Part shown: piece by piece, positions 22,494-32,344 of the stretch
Layout of the letters: each line of letters starts with the position of its first letter
How positions within the stretch are numbered: position 1 is the first letter of the stretch
From: Bacteroidota bacterium
GTDB taxonomy: Bacteria > Bacteroidota > Bacteroidia > B-17B0 > Aurantibacillaceae
Reading direction: 5' to 3'
DNA: 64,000 nt
Assembly: GCA_030681615.1 (NCBI GenBank)
Contig: JAUXSA010000016.1
Span: 26,904-90,903, forward strand
The notes under the pieces: generated by a model
The model's database searches: none
What the model was told of the DNA's origin: nothing
Seen by the model: only the letters and a program-made list of their open reading frames with translations
Position numbers and translations under genes: made by a program

Positions 22494-25400
22494 AATAGTA
22501 TTTATAAATAGCGCCACAATTAAATATTCAGAAATATTTACAGGCGGTAACGTTCATTTAATAGGAACCCAAGGTGTTGGTAAGAGTACTATTTTAAGAG
22601 CCATCTTGTTTTTTTATAATGCGGATAGCCAAAAGCTAGGAATAAAGCCCGGCCAAAAAAGTTTTTCTGAATACTATTTTCCCTACCAAAATTCTTATAT
22701 CATATATGAAATAGTAAAAGAAACTGGCGTTTATTCTATTCTATGTTACAAATCTCAGGGTAAGGTTTGCTTTAGGTTTTTTGAAGGGGAGTATAACAAA
22801 GACTATTTTATAAAAGACAACTATGCTTTTGAATCATGGGAACAGGTAAGCAATCAGCTTAATCAAAGCAAAATATATTATTCGAGAAAGATTGACCGTA
22901 ACGAAGAATACCGGGATATACTATATGGTAATAATGAAGGTAAAAGCGAACTTAAAAAGTTTGCATTAATGGAAAGCAAGCAATATCAAAATATTCCTCG
23001 CACAATTCAAAATGTACTTTTAAACTCTGAACTCAAGGCTGAATTTATAAAGCAAACGATTATCCGATCTCTAGAAGATGAAGATATTGTTATAAGTTTA
23101 GAAGATTATCAGCATCATCTTACTGGATTTGAAAGTCAACTTTCAGACATAAGAAAATGGACAGAGAAAAACAAAAACGGTGAAATACCTGTAAAAACAC
23201 AATCTGAAAAAATAATTCAGTTAAGATCTGCCATTAAATTTTTAGAAAGAGAGAAAATAACACTGGCCAAGCAGTTGGCGTGGGCGATAAATTCAATTGA
23301 AAAGAGTACACCTAAAATTCAGAAAAAATTAGAATCCCAGGAATTAAAGGAAGTACAAGTAAAAGTCAAGTTAACTGAACTTGATAGTAAATTTGAGTCC
23401 AAAAAAGAAAATATACAGAATGATATCAGTGTGTTTGATAATAAAATAAAGGAAGCAGAAACAAAAACACAGGAGTATAAAAAAATAAACATTGAAGCTA
23501 TAATTGAAGCCGTTTCTAAAAAGGACACCTTATTGGTTGAACAAGGAAATCTTAATAAGGAAAAAGAAATATTGACTTCTAAGTACGCAGAAATAACTCA
23601 AAAATATTCCATGTTGTTAACTGAGCTTCTAAATCAGTTAAAAAGTATAGAAACAGATTGTGAAAAGCAGAAATTGATGCTACAATCCAATTTTCTTTCC
23701 TTTAAGGAAAACACAACTAATCAATATGGCGATATCATTAAAGAAATCCGGAACAACAGTTTGTTGGCGTTGGACACTGCTAAAAACGCTGTTAACGAGA
23801 AGAAGGATCAATCTCAAGAGCTTCTAATAAAAAAGGCAGAAATTAATCATAAGCGGTTTTATGAAAATGAAATAGAGCAATTAAAAACAACTCTTCAAAA
23901 ATTAAAAAACGATAAGATAAATGCTGAAAGCCAAGTTAAATTCAACAATGAACAAATAAAAACATTCCAAACGCAATGGGAGACTGAAGAAAACGGAAAA
24001 AAAGAAAGCCATAATCTAAAACTGGAAAAATTGAACGATTCTGTATTAAATATACAGAACGAAGTGAATTCGATTGAAACAAAAATTATGAACAGCAAGG
24101 ATTCATTTTATGGTTGGCTAAATGAAAAGTATCCAAATTGGGAAAACACAATAGGAAAAGTATGCACGGATGATATACTCTTCCATAATGAACTTTCCCC
24201 GGAAATAATAAACTCGAAGGAATTAAACTTTTTTGGAGTTAAGATAGATTTACGAGAAATAACCAAAAAAGTAAAAACAGTTGCCGATTACGAAAAAGAT
24301 AAGGAAGAACTAAATGGGCAAATAGAATTACAAAAAAAACAAATACTTGCAGCCAGTGAAACTTTGGAATCTGAAATAATTAAATTAAAAACGAAGTATC
24401 AGCCTAAGATAAAAGCAAGCAAGGATTTAATAAATGAGTACAATTATACAATTGAAACTAACACCGCCAAAACAGAAGAGGCGACTAACACGCTGAACGA
24501 TCTAACTCAAAAAGCTGTTAATGAGAAACAAAGTTTACTGAAGGAAATACAAAAACAAATAGATCAACTGTCAGAAGAAATAATAGTAGCAGGAAAGAAG
24601 CTTAAAGCATTGGAAGAGCAAATTTCTATTGAGGAGAAGGCAAAACAAGCGGAAAAAGACAACCTGATACTGGAAGAAGAAAAAAAGACTATTGGAGCCA
24701 AGGCTGAAATCGATACAACTTTTAAAACAAAAAAAACCGAGCATTCACAGCGAGAATTAGAGATAAAGGAGAAGCAAAAAAAGGAACTTTCCGATAAAGG
24801 CGCAAATACCTCTAGGATCGCAGAAATTGATAAACAATTAGAAAAGTTAAAAGCGAAACTTGAGTATATAGAAAATAATTGGGATAAGGTTGTAGAATAC
24901 AAAAAGGACAAAAGAGAATTATTTGATAAAGAGGAAGAGTTCAAAATTAAAAAGAAGAGTTTACAAGAGCAGCTTATTAATGAACAGCAAAAACACACGC
25001 AACAGAAGGGATCATTATTTACTGAACTCACTGAGCTTACACGAATAATTTCAGAAATAAAGAAAATTCTGGAAGATTATGAGGCAGATTTAAATGAGCT
25101 GGATTTGTTTAAGAGCAGGAATTCTGAAAGCTATTCTGACCTTAACATTTATCTTTCAGACCCAAAGGAGGAAAATGCAGTCAATAAACCCGGTCGGGAA
25201 CTAATCCGTGAATTGGAACAAAAAGATTATTCGCGAAAAGATCGTTTGGGTGAAATGAAAGAAACAATAAATAAGTTCTTGGGTAATTTTTCGGAAAAGA
25301 ACATTTTTAATTTTAAAATTATTTTGATTGATTCAATAGAATATGTTCAGTTTGCGGATGAACTAAATGATTTCATTGAAGAAAGAAAAATAGAACAGTT

Positions 25401-26148
25401 TGAAAAAAGAATAAATGAACGCTTTGCTTCTATAATCACGTCCATAGGCAAGGAAACTGGTAGTTTAATGTCCAAAGGAGGAGAAATTCAAAAGGTAATT
25501 CATAGTATTAATAAGGATTTTGAACAAAGAAATTTTGTTGGGGCGATCAAAAAAATAGAATTACAATGGGATAATAGTAGCAACCCTGTTGTGAGTATAT
25601 TGCTCGCTATAAAAAAATTTAATGATGAAAATATAAATGAATTAGGTACTCCAAACTTATTTTCCGGGAATGACCAAGGTTCAAAAAACAAAACGGCTGT
25701 TGATCTGCTTAAAGAACTAATTAAACAAATTACAACTTTTGGAAAGAAAACCATCTCGCTTTCAGATTCCTTTGAATTAAAGTTCAGGATTCAGGAAAAT
25801 CAAAACGATACCGGATGGGTAGAGAAGCTCGCAAATGTAGGAAGTGATGGCACGGACATTCTTGTTAAAGCCATGATAAATATTATGCTCTTGAATGTGT
25901 TTAAAGATGGAGCATCCAAGAGGTTTAAAGATTTCAGGTTACACTGTGTTATGGATGAAATAGGCAAGCTTCATCCTAACAATATCAAAGGGATATTAAA
26001 ATTTGCTAATGATCGTAATATTCTTTTGGTCAATGGTTCTCCAACGGAAAATAATGCAATTGATTACAAACACATTTATAAACTTGAAAAGGATGAAAAA
26101 AGCTTTTCTAAAATAAAAAGAATTATTACTAATCACGCTTTAGCATGA
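22477..26148 (+). CDS. Wadjet JetC-like SMC ATPase
   Basis: The product is 1223 residues from the ATG at 22477 (MRYLNKIVF); a second ATG four codons earlier (22465) is possible. It has a Walker A P-loop GTQGVGKST near the N-terminus (residues 30-38), two long coiled-coil arms of alternating Lys/Glu heptads (about 250-530 and 590-900), and a C-terminal head with Walker B CVMDEIGKLH (D1160/E1161). The signature-like segment before it is GSDGTDILVK rather than LSGG. This is the SMC motor that extrudes DNA in Wadjet/MukB-like systems. It overlaps the upstream and downstream genes. Confidence 0.88.
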   Translation: MRYLNKIVFINSATIKYSEIFTGGNVHLIGTQGVGKSTILRAILFFYNADSQKLGIKPGQKSFSEYYFPYQNSYIIYEIVKETGVYSILCYKSQGKVCFRFFEGEYNKDYFIKDNYAFESWEQVSNQLNQSKIYYSRKIDRNEEYRDILYGNNEGKSELKKFALMESKQYQNIPRTIQNVLLNSELKAEFIKQTIIRSLEDEDIVISLEDYQHHLTGFESQLSDIRKWTEKNKNGEIPVKTQSEKIIQLRSAIKFLEREKITLAKQLAWAINSIEKSTPKIQKKLESQELKEVQVKVKLTELDSKFESKKENIQNDISVFDNKIKEAETKTQEYKKINIEAIIEAVSKKDTLLVEQGNLNKEKEILTSKYAEITQKYSMLLTELLNQLKSIETDCEKQKLMLQSNFLSFKENTTNQYGDIIKEIRNNSLLALDTAKNAVNEKKDQSQELLIKKAEINHKRFYENEIEQLKTTLQKLKNDKINAESQVKFNNEQIKTFQTQWETEENGKKESHNLKLEKLNDSVLNIQNEVNSIETKIMNSKDSFYGWLNEKYPNWENTIGKVCTDDILFHNELSPEIINSKELNFFGVKIDLREITKKVKTVADYEKDKEELNGQIELQKKQILAASETLESEIIKLKTKYQPKIKASKDLINEYNYTIETNTAKTEEATNTLNDLTQKAVNEKQSLLKEIQKQIDQLSEEIIVAGKKLKALEEQISIEEKAKQAEKDNLILEEEKKTIGAKAEIDTTFKTKKTEHSQRELEIKEKQKKELSDKGANTSRIAEIDKQLEKLKAKLEYIENNWDKVVEYKKDKRELFDKEEEFKIKKKSLQEQLINEQQKHTQQKGSLFTELTELTRIISEIKKILEDYEADLNELDLFKSRNSESYSDLNIYLSDPKEENAVNKPGRELIRELEQKDYSRKDRLGEMKETINKFLGNFSEKNIFNFKIILIDSIEYVQFADELNDFIEERKIEQFEKRINERFASIITSIGKETGSLMSKGGEIQKVIHSINKDFEQRNFVGAIKKIELQWDNSSNPVVSILLAIKKFNDENINELGTPNLFSGNDQGSKNKTAVDLLKELIKQITTFGKKTISLSDSFELKFRIQENQNDTGWVEKLANVGSDGTDILVKAMINIMLLNVFKDGASKRFKDFRLHCVMDEIGKLHPNNIKGILKFANDRNILLVNGSPTENNAIDYKHIYKLEKDEKSFSKIKRIITNHALA

Positions 26149-26999
26149 GTTTACCATTGAACATAGCGGAAAAATTAAAACAGATGCTTGATAAGGTAGA
26201 AATACCATCAAGTAAACTCAAACATGATGTAATAACCGGCCTAATTGAGGATGGTGTAATACAAGTTAGAAATATTGGTAAAAGTCAACGAATGTATTAT
26301 GTAAATAAGCCGGAAAGTTTAACAGCATACATTGAGAATCACTTTGGAATTTCCAGTTTAGAAAATTATATTGAGTATCAAAAAAATGATACAGGAACAA
26401 GAAATGAATCAGTTTTAATAAGTTCGGATTCCAAGTTAAAGCAGGTTAGGACATTTAAAGGATTTCTAGTTAATTGTTATCAACCAATTGATGCGCTTCT
26501 TTTTGAAAAGCCATTTATAATTAATCCTTTAGAAGGAACATACACTTTTATATATGATTATGAGCATTTTAAAGTTCCGGCCAACGTAACAATTGTCGGA
26601 ATTGAAAACCCGGAAAACTTTAAAGAAATTAAAAAGCAGAAGTCCTTATTCAATAATGTTTCTCCCCTGTTCGTGTCTCGATATCCGCAAAATAAAGACT
26701 TAGTAAAGTGGTTAGGAAAGATTCCCAATAAATATTTGCACTTTGGAGATTTCGACTTTGAGGGGGTTAACATTTATCTTAATGAATATAAAAAGCACTT
26801 GAATGAAAAAGCCTCATTTTTTATTCCGGATCATATTGAAAGTTTATTAAAAACTAACGGAAATAGAGAATTATATAATAGGCAACTTGAAAGAAGGCCT
26901 GACGAAAAACAAATTACAGAAAAAGAAATTATAAAGTTAATTGCACTTATTGACAAATATAAAAAGGGATTAGAACAGGAAATATTTATTAATAACTAA
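26145..26999 (+). CDS. Wadjet JetD-like Toprim nuclease
   Basis: The 284-residue protein carries a Toprim-type metal site: the glutamate in VGIENPENF (E154) and the DxD in HFGDFDFEG (D202, D204). JetD uses these residues to cut plasmid DNA once the SMC complex has sized the circle. An N-terminal winged-helix-like region (about 1-60) precedes it. It is somewhat shorter than JetD proteins I know of (about 350-400). The ATG overlaps the SMC gene's TGA (ATGA), so it is translationally coupled. Confidence 0.8.
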   Translation: MSLPLNIAEKLKQMLDKVEIPSSKLKHDVITGLIEDGVIQVRNIGKSQRMYYVNKPESLTAYIENHFGISSLENYIEYQKNDTGTRNESVLISSDSKLKQVRTFKGFLVNCYQPIDALLFEKPFIINPLEGTYTFIYDYEHFKVPANVTIVGIENPENFKEIKKQKSLFNNVSPLFVSRYPQNKDLVKWLGKIPNKYLHFGDFDFEGVNIYLNEYKKHLNEKASFFIPDHIESLLKTNGNRELYNRQLERRPDEKQITEKEIIKLIALIDKYKKGLEQEIFINN

Positions 27000-27002
27000 G
27001 CA

Positions 27003-28094
27003 ATGGGAAAGTTAGCCAAAGGTAAAAAAGTGATTAAAGCTGTTACCAAAACCGCAAAAAATCTTCGTCAGGCAAAGCCAAAGACTGTTGTTGTAAAGAA
27101 GATCGCTACAAAGAAATTTCCTGCGCCATCAACCTTAAAAAGTATTGACTATTCTAAATTCGGCTATGATGAGAGAAAATACCAAAAGCATTTTAAAGGA
27201 ATAAAACTTGAGAAATATTTATACGGTCAAGAGGTCAAGAATAAAGAAGGATCATTTTATTTAATTACAAATACCGAACAAATTGATTTCCCTGTTGTAA
27301 ATAAAGAATCAGCTAAAAACAAATTGTACGCTGAGCTTACCCTAATTGATGGAATAGCAAGATTAAAGGAAAAAGAATTAAAAATTTTCGGTTATAATAA
27401 GATCGAAGATTTATTGAGCCACCATAAATTTCAATTTAAAGCCAAGGAGCTTTTATCATTTATAGATAACCATGATGGGCATTCAATTCATAAATGGGTA
27501 AGGCGAAGAAATGATTATCCTAAATACAATACTACCGGATTTTCAGTTTCAAGTTTTTTTAATCCTGAAGATTTTATTGTGATTGATTTGGAAACATTAG
27601 GTTTCAATAGCCCGGCATTTCTTATTGGAATTGGTTACATGAGAAACGGGAAATTTAATGTAGACCAACTATTAGCTAGAGATTTAGATGAGGAGGGTGC
27701 AATTTTCTCGCACCTTAAAGAGTATCTGAAAGGTAAAAACGCTTTGCTTACCTATAATGGAGCTTCTTTTGATGTGCCTCTAATTAAGTCAAGGGCAAAT
27801 TCTCTAGGAATAGACCTTCTAATAGATCATGCCCATTTTGACATGTATTATTTTTGCAAACGGGCTTTTGATGGTGTTTGTTATGATTACAAATTAAAAA
27901 CATTAGAAAGCGAAATATTGGGACATCATAGAAGAGGAGATGTTCCTGGATTTCTTGTCCCGTCTTTTTATAGTGCATACATGTCAACTGGCAATATTGG
28001 TACTGTTATTCCAATCATAGACCATAATAAACAAGATATTATTACAACATTTAAATTATTTGAATACCTACACTTAAAAGAAGTTAGTTTTTAA
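27003..28094 (+). CDS. DEDD/RNase-H-fold exonuclease (YprB-like)
   Basis: The 363-residue protein has a basic, lysine-rich N-terminus (about residues 1-45) that could bind nucleic acid. The C-terminal half is a 3'-5' exonuclease fold. It has the first motif FIVIDLETLGF (D195, E197), the second motif LLTYNGASFDVPLI, and a third region with HNKQDIITTFKLF supplying the last aspartate. This set is typical of YprB-like RNase-H-superfamily exonucleases. It begins 3 bases after the JetD-like gene and ends 1 base before xseA, so it belongs to the same operon. Confidence 0.82.
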   Translation: MGKLAKGKKVIKAVTKTAKNLRQAKPKTVVVKKIATKKFPAPSTLKSIDYSKFGYDERKYQKHFKGIKLEKYLYGQEVKNKEGSFYLITNTEQIDFPVVNKESAKNKLYAELTLIDGIARLKEKELKIFGYNKIEDLLSHHKFQFKAKELLSFIDNHDGHSIHKWVRRRNDYPKYNTTGFSVSSFFNPEDFIVIDLETLGFNSPAFLIGIGYMRNGKFNVDQLLARDLDEEGAIFSHLKEYLKGKNALLTYNGASFDVPLIKSRANSLGIDLLIDHAHFDMYYFCKRAFDGVCYDYKLKTLESEILGHHRRGDVPGFLVPSFYSAYMSTGNIGTVIPIIDHNKQDIITTFKLFEYLHLKEVSF

Positions 28095-28095
28095 T

Positions 28096-29322
28096 ATGGA
28101 AGAAAATAAGCAATATAGGCTGTCAGAACTTATTTCATTTGTGAAAGGTATTCTTGATGCTAACCTGAATACATATTTTTATGTTATTGGTGAAATATCT
28201 AATTATAACGGAATCGAGCCCAACAAACATCTATATCCCCGCTTAATTGAAAGGAAGAATGGAGTGACAACTGCGGAAATAAAGACGTGTATTTTTAGAG
28301 GAAGCGTTTATCAGTTAACCGAATTTGAGAGAAAAACCGGAATTAAATTTGAAAACGGAATTGAAGTTTTATTAAAAGTGAAAGTCGAGTTGCATCCGAT
28401 TTATGGTCTTTCCTTAATAATGAATTCTATCGATCATAATTATACTCTTGGTAAAATTCAGGATGAGAAGCTTAAGACATTGATAAGGCTTGAAAAAGAA
28501 AAAATTATTAGACTAATTGAACCGGGCGTTTACGAAACTCATAATAAAAAATTAGATCGTCCGTCTGTTATACAAAGAATTGCCCTAATTTCTTCCGTAA
28601 ATACAAAAGGCTATACCGATTTTAAAGCAGCCCTTCTTGAAAATAAATACGGGTATAAATTTACTGTAACCGATTTTCCTGCTATGATGCAAGGAAATGA
28701 AGCGGCTAAATCAATGTTGAGTCAACTTCAAACAATAGATAAGCGACAGGAAGAATATGATGCAGTTGCCATTATTCGTGGTGGTGGAGATGATACCGGA
28801 TTTATTTGTTTTGATGATTATGAATTGAGCAAAGCCGTTGCCAATTATAAATTACCAATTATAACTGGCATTGGTCACGAACAAAATAAAAGTATTGTCG
28901 ATATGATGGCAAATATTTTCACTATGGTTCCTGCTATGGCAGCGAAAAGCATTATTGAACATAACAAAGAGTTTGAAAATTCTATTATAGAATTAGGACA
29001 TCAAATTGCAAATGCAAGCAAGGAAGTCATTGATTCCGAAAGGCATGACTTAGTGGAATTAGATGGGCAACTTAAGCATGGATTTAAACTTCTTATCCAA
29101 AACGAAAAGGATACCTTAAACCAATTGATTCGAGATGTTAAGAATTTTAGTCCGGAAAACACTTTGGCTCGTGGATATGCTATAATCACCTTTGAAGGAA
29201 GCATTTTGAATGACACTAAGCAATTAAAATCCGGCAACAAAATAAAAACAATAACTAGTTCAAGTATTATTGAAAGTAACATAACCAAAATTGAAAAAAG
29301 AAATGGCAACGCTAACTTATAA
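28096..29322 (+). CDS. xseA: Exonuclease VII large subunit
   Basis: The 408-residue protein has the XseA arrangement. An N-terminal OB-fold (residues ~5-110) runs from YRLSELISFVKGILD. The catalytic domain contains RIALISSVNTKGYTDF, the glycine-rich VAIIRGGGDDTGFICFDD, and PIITGIGHEQNKSIVDMMA. A coiled-coil C-terminus ends with ENTLARGYAII. ExoVII degrades single-stranded DNA from both ends without metal. It lies inside the Wadjet-like operon and overlaps xseB, unlike a housekeeping copy. Confidence 0.92.
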   Translation: MEENKQYRLSELISFVKGILDANLNTYFYVIGEISNYNGIEPNKHLYPRLIERKNGVTTAEIKTCIFRGSVYQLTEFERKTGIKFENGIEVLLKVKVELHPIYGLSLIMNSIDHNYTLGKIQDEKLKTLIRLEKEKIIRLIEPGVYETHNKKLDRPSVIQRIALISSVNTKGYTDFKAALLENKYGYKFTVTDFPAMMQGNEAAKSMLSQLQTIDKRQEEYDAVAIIRGGGDDTGFICFDDYELSKAVANYKLPIITGIGHEQNKSIVDMMANIFTMVPAMAAKSIIEHNKEFENSIIELGHQIANASKEVIDSERHDLVELDGQLKHGFKLLIQNEKDTLNQLIRDVKNFSPENTLARGYAIITFEGSILNDTKQLKSGNKIKTITSSSIIESNITKIEKRNGNANL

Positions 29323-29491
29323 AAAGGCTTCAGAAGAACTGCAAAAAATAGTTTCGGATATTGAAGATGGAAAAGTATCAATAGACAATCTATATGCTAA
29401 ACTTGAAAGAGCAAAGGAGCTGATTGAAATTTGTCAATCTAAACTTAAGCAAACCGATGGCGAAGTGAAAAAATTACTTGCTAAAAAGTAA
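29303..29491 (+). CDS. xseB: Exonuclease VII small subunit
   Basis: The 62-residue protein (ATG at 29303; an in-frame TTG at 29291 would add four residues) matches XseB. LTYKKASEELQKIVSDIEDG, then a second helix with ERAKELIEICQSKLKQTDGEVKKL, forms the helical hairpin that coats XseA. It overlaps the end of xseA by 20 bases, as is usual for the pair. Having both subunits means an active holoenzyme could be made from this island alone. Confidence 0.9.
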   Translation: MATLTYKKASEELQKIVSDIEDGKVSIDNLYAKLERAKELIEICQSKLKQTDGEVKKLLAKK

Positions 29492-29514
29492 ACGTATATC
29501 TAAAACTGTTTGAG

Positions 29515-30723
29515 ATGGAAGATGATAAAATAAATAAATTGCTAGGGATTAATTCCTTTAATAGAATTAATTCATTAGAAAATAAATTAAAACATTTGGA
29601 TGGCCTTTCCAAACTTGCTAATATTAGTAATCCAATGCAAAATCACATGAAACAAATGAATTCATTTTTAAAGGTTTCTGATATTTTAAACTCAGTTGCT
29701 CCCAAACAAAGTATGTGGGATTATATTTCCAACCCAACAAAAAACATGCATTTCATGTTCGATGCAGTTAAAGAAAAAGCGAATAATGATAGTTTAAAAT
29801 CAAAAATAATTTTTGGTGGCTCCACAGTTTCAGATATAGCAAAATATATTAATGCTAATGAAACTGCAAGCAAAGTCTCCAAAAGTATGTTAGGATTAAA
29901 CGCATTAAATGATATAACTCAAACGGTTAATCGGTTTTCAAATGCTTATGACAAGCAACTTAGCATAACTGAGGGCTTATTTAAATCATATTCACAGACT
30001 AAGCATCTTAATTTGTCCGGAAACCTTTCTGAACTCTTCAATGGTAATAATTTTTATAACAGAAAAAAGGTAAATGCTTTCGATGTATTATCAGGAAGTG
30101 CATTTACAAACATTGCAAGATTGTATGAAGCAAGCCCAGAATCAGCTTCTTTGGAAGAAGAACTTGGTTTGATAGAAGAGGAATTTAAGCAAAATCCGTA
30201 TTTAATTAAGGAAGTGCAAAACCTGATGGATGCAGTTTGCGCAACCGAGTCAGAAACTTATAAAAAGTGGGATGATAAACTCACAGAATGGGTAGATGCA
30301 TTAACAAGACGGTTTGGGTGGTCAAAACAGAAAGCATACTATATTGCTTTTATGATTGGATCGGTATGTAGCATTATTATTGGTGTTTCGGCAAAAGCTG
30401 TTTACGATTCCTATACAAAAAAGCCACAGATAGTAATAAATGCACCAATAACAATTAACAAAAATATGTATGTTTCAAATGAGAAATTTGTAAATGACAT
30501 AATATTTAAACAAGCGCCTGTCTATCCCAAAAATTTGACCAGTACAAGAAAATTGGGCGTGTTTAAAGAAAATGCGGTCGTTAAGATTATTCAAATGAAA
30601 AACGGTTGGTGCAATGCTGAAGGTTTAGTTGAGATAATAAAAAAACAAAATGGAAAAAAAATTAAGTCTGACTCTTTGATGAGAGTTTGGGTTCAACAGA
30701 TTTATCTAAAATCATTTCAATAA
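29515..30723 (+). CDS. Single-span membrane protein of unknown function
   Basis: The 402-residue protein has a long polar N-terminal part rich in Asn, Lys and Ser with repeated helices, one transmembrane segment (YYIAFMIGSVCSIIIGVSA, about residues 276-295) and a C-terminal ~100 residues. The C-terminal part ends in a beta-rich region (KLGVFKENAVVKIIQMKNGW) that looks like an SH3-type module. I do not recognise the N-terminal domain. It starts 23 bases after xseB on the same strand. A membrane-anchored effector or sensor role in the defence operon is a guess. Confidence 0.6.
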   Translation: MEDDKINKLLGINSFNRINSLENKLKHLDGLSKLANISNPMQNHMKQMNSFLKVSDILNSVAPKQSMWDYISNPTKNMHFMFDAVKEKANNDSLKSKIIFGGSTVSDIAKYINANETASKVSKSMLGLNALNDITQTVNRFSNAYDKQLSITEGLFKSYSQTKHLNLSGNLSELFNGNNFYNRKKVNAFDVLSGSAFTNIARLYEASPESASLEEELGLIEEEFKQNPYLIKEVQNLMDAVCATESETYKKWDDKLTEWVDALTRRFGWSKQKAYYIAFMIGSVCSIIIGVSAKAVYDSYTKKPQIVINAPITINKNMYVSNEKFVNDIIFKQAPVYPKNLTSTRKLGVFKENAVVKIIQMKNGWCNAEGLVEIIKKQNGKKIKSDSLMRVWVQQIYLKSFQ

Positions 30724-30763
30724 TCATTGTTTAAGAATGACTTGATAAAAACAAAAATAAGTA

Positions 30764-32344
30764 ATGGCATATAAAATAGACGAAATAATAGCTCCCTTTT
30801 GGGCGGAGAGTGGAGGAATATCTAGAGGGCGTGATCCCTTGGCAATCCAAAATAGTTCTGTTGCAACTTATGTTAAACTTCTTCCGGGGCTTACTAATGT
30901 TACAACTCGATTACGCTATTATGGTTTCTATCTTTGGGTTATAGAAGAGTTTACAAAAAATAAATTCATTAAAAATAATGATAATTATGATGAGCAAATA
31001 AAATTTATAAGGAGATCAGAACTAATATTAGCATTTATTACTCGTATAAATTTTGATAAAGTAAATGGAATTAGCGGAAGTTTATATGCTAGCCAACAAA
31101 TTAAAATTGGTGATGCCTCTTCGTTTTATGATATTGCTTATGGAGCTGATCGAGGAAGAACAAATACATACTGGGGTCTAAGTACTGGGGCGTTTGGCCA
31201 GTATTACATTGGAGTATTAAAATTTCTCCATTTGATTAACGAACCAACTGACTTCACCGATTATAATATTTATTTAAACTCAAGTAAAGGAAGAAAACTT
31301 GCTGAAGAATTTGATAAAAATATTCCTGCAAAACAGAAAGAACTATTCTTTCAATCAGTTATTAATGGAAAGCTTAATAAAAATGAAATTCCCGAATTTC
31401 AAAATTTTTCACTTGCAGAAATACCATATAACACAGGTGAATGGAAGTTTTATATAGAAATGGTTCTAAATAAGGATGACATTAGTGAGTACGATGCGTT
31501 TAATCACACTTTCCGAAAACAAACCGTCAAGTTATTCTTGCAATATATTAAAGACTCCCCCGAAAAGAGTAATCGAGAAGAATTTTTAAACTATCTCTAT
31601 AATAGAAGAACGATTGAGGATTTAGAGAATAATAAAGCGTTTACCGGATGGTATTATTATAAGGTTAATGAGTTAATGCATGATGCTTATGAAACTATTT
31701 TCTGTTCCTTTCTTTTCAAGTTAGAAGAACAAAAATTTTCGGTTGACCTTAAATGGCTAATTTCAGAATTGAAAAAGGATACTTTTAGATTCATTAAAGA
31801 GGAATTTGCGATTAAAAATCCGGAAGCTTTCCTTTTCAAAGAACTAATAACGTTGTTAAAGAAAACTGAAACCGGAACATTACAAGAACAGGCCACAGAA
31901 GGATATAACGAGGGTAACTATGGAAAATCAATTTCATATAGTTTGCATCTTATAATTGCAGTGTATGAGGAAAATAAAATCAATTTAAATCGACTTTATG
32001 ATTTCGCTTTAAAAAACAATGTTGAGCGTAACGGCTACATAAAACAATTAGTAGAAGAGTTAATTCTTTTGAAAAAGGAACTTACGCTTGATGAATACTT
32101 GGATTTTATTCTTTACAAAGCTATTAACGACCATATTTATTCTTCCTTTCAAAAATTTAATATAGGACAGGCGGAGGTTCAAACATTTTTAATGGAAGAT
32201 AGCCATGTCAGGTTTCTTCGTGAGATCAATCCCAGTCCGACAACTCCACGGATACAAATATTGCACAGTTTTTTGATAGATTTAAAATTAATTGATGGCA
32301 ATAAGCTTACCCCAATTGGATCTGAAATACTCAATCAGCTATGA
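30764..32344 (+). CDS. Uncharacterised protein, partner of PLD-like protein
   Basis: The 526-residue soluble protein has a conserved-looking N-terminus: PFWAESGGISRGRDPLAIQN, then LLPGLTNVTTRLRYYGFYLW. No Walker, nuclease or methyltransferase motif is visible. The remainder is helical. Its stop overlaps the ATG of the PLD-like gene (ATGA), so the two are translationally coupled and probably form a complex. I do not know the family. Presence in a defence block suggests a recognition or scaffold subunit, but nothing in the sequence proves this. Confidence 0.65.
   Translation: MAYKIDEIIAPFWAESGGISRGRDPLAIQNSSVATYVKLLPGLTNVTTRLRYYGFYLWVIEEFTKNKFIKNNDNYDEQIKFIRRSELILAFITRINFDKVNGISGSLYASQQIKIGDASSFYDIAYGADRGRTNTYWGLSTGAFGQYYIGVLKFLHLINEPTDFTDYNIYLNSSKGRKLAEEFDKNIPAKQKELFFQSVINGKLNKNEIPEFQNFSLAEIPYNTGEWKFYIEMVLNKDDISEYDAFNHTFRKQTVKLFLQYIKDSPEKSNREEFLNYLYNRRTIEDLENNKAFTGWYYYKVNELMHDAYETIFCSFLFKLEEQKFSVDLKWLISELKKDTFRFIKEEFAIKNPEAFLFKELITLLKKTETGTLQEQATEGYNEGNYGKSISYSLHLIIAVYEENKINLNRLYDFALKNNVERNGYIKQLVEELILLKKELTLDEYLDFILYKAINDHIYSSFQKFNIGQAEVQTFLMEDSHVRFLREINPSPTTPRIQILHSFLIDLKLIDGNKLTPIGSEILNQL

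Noticed and set aside
22465..26148. Housekeeping Smc or RecN/SbcC
   Set aside because: No zinc hook (CxxC) at the coiled-coil tip, a non-canonical signature region, and gene order with kleisin-, KITE- and Toprim-like partners fit Wadjet better.
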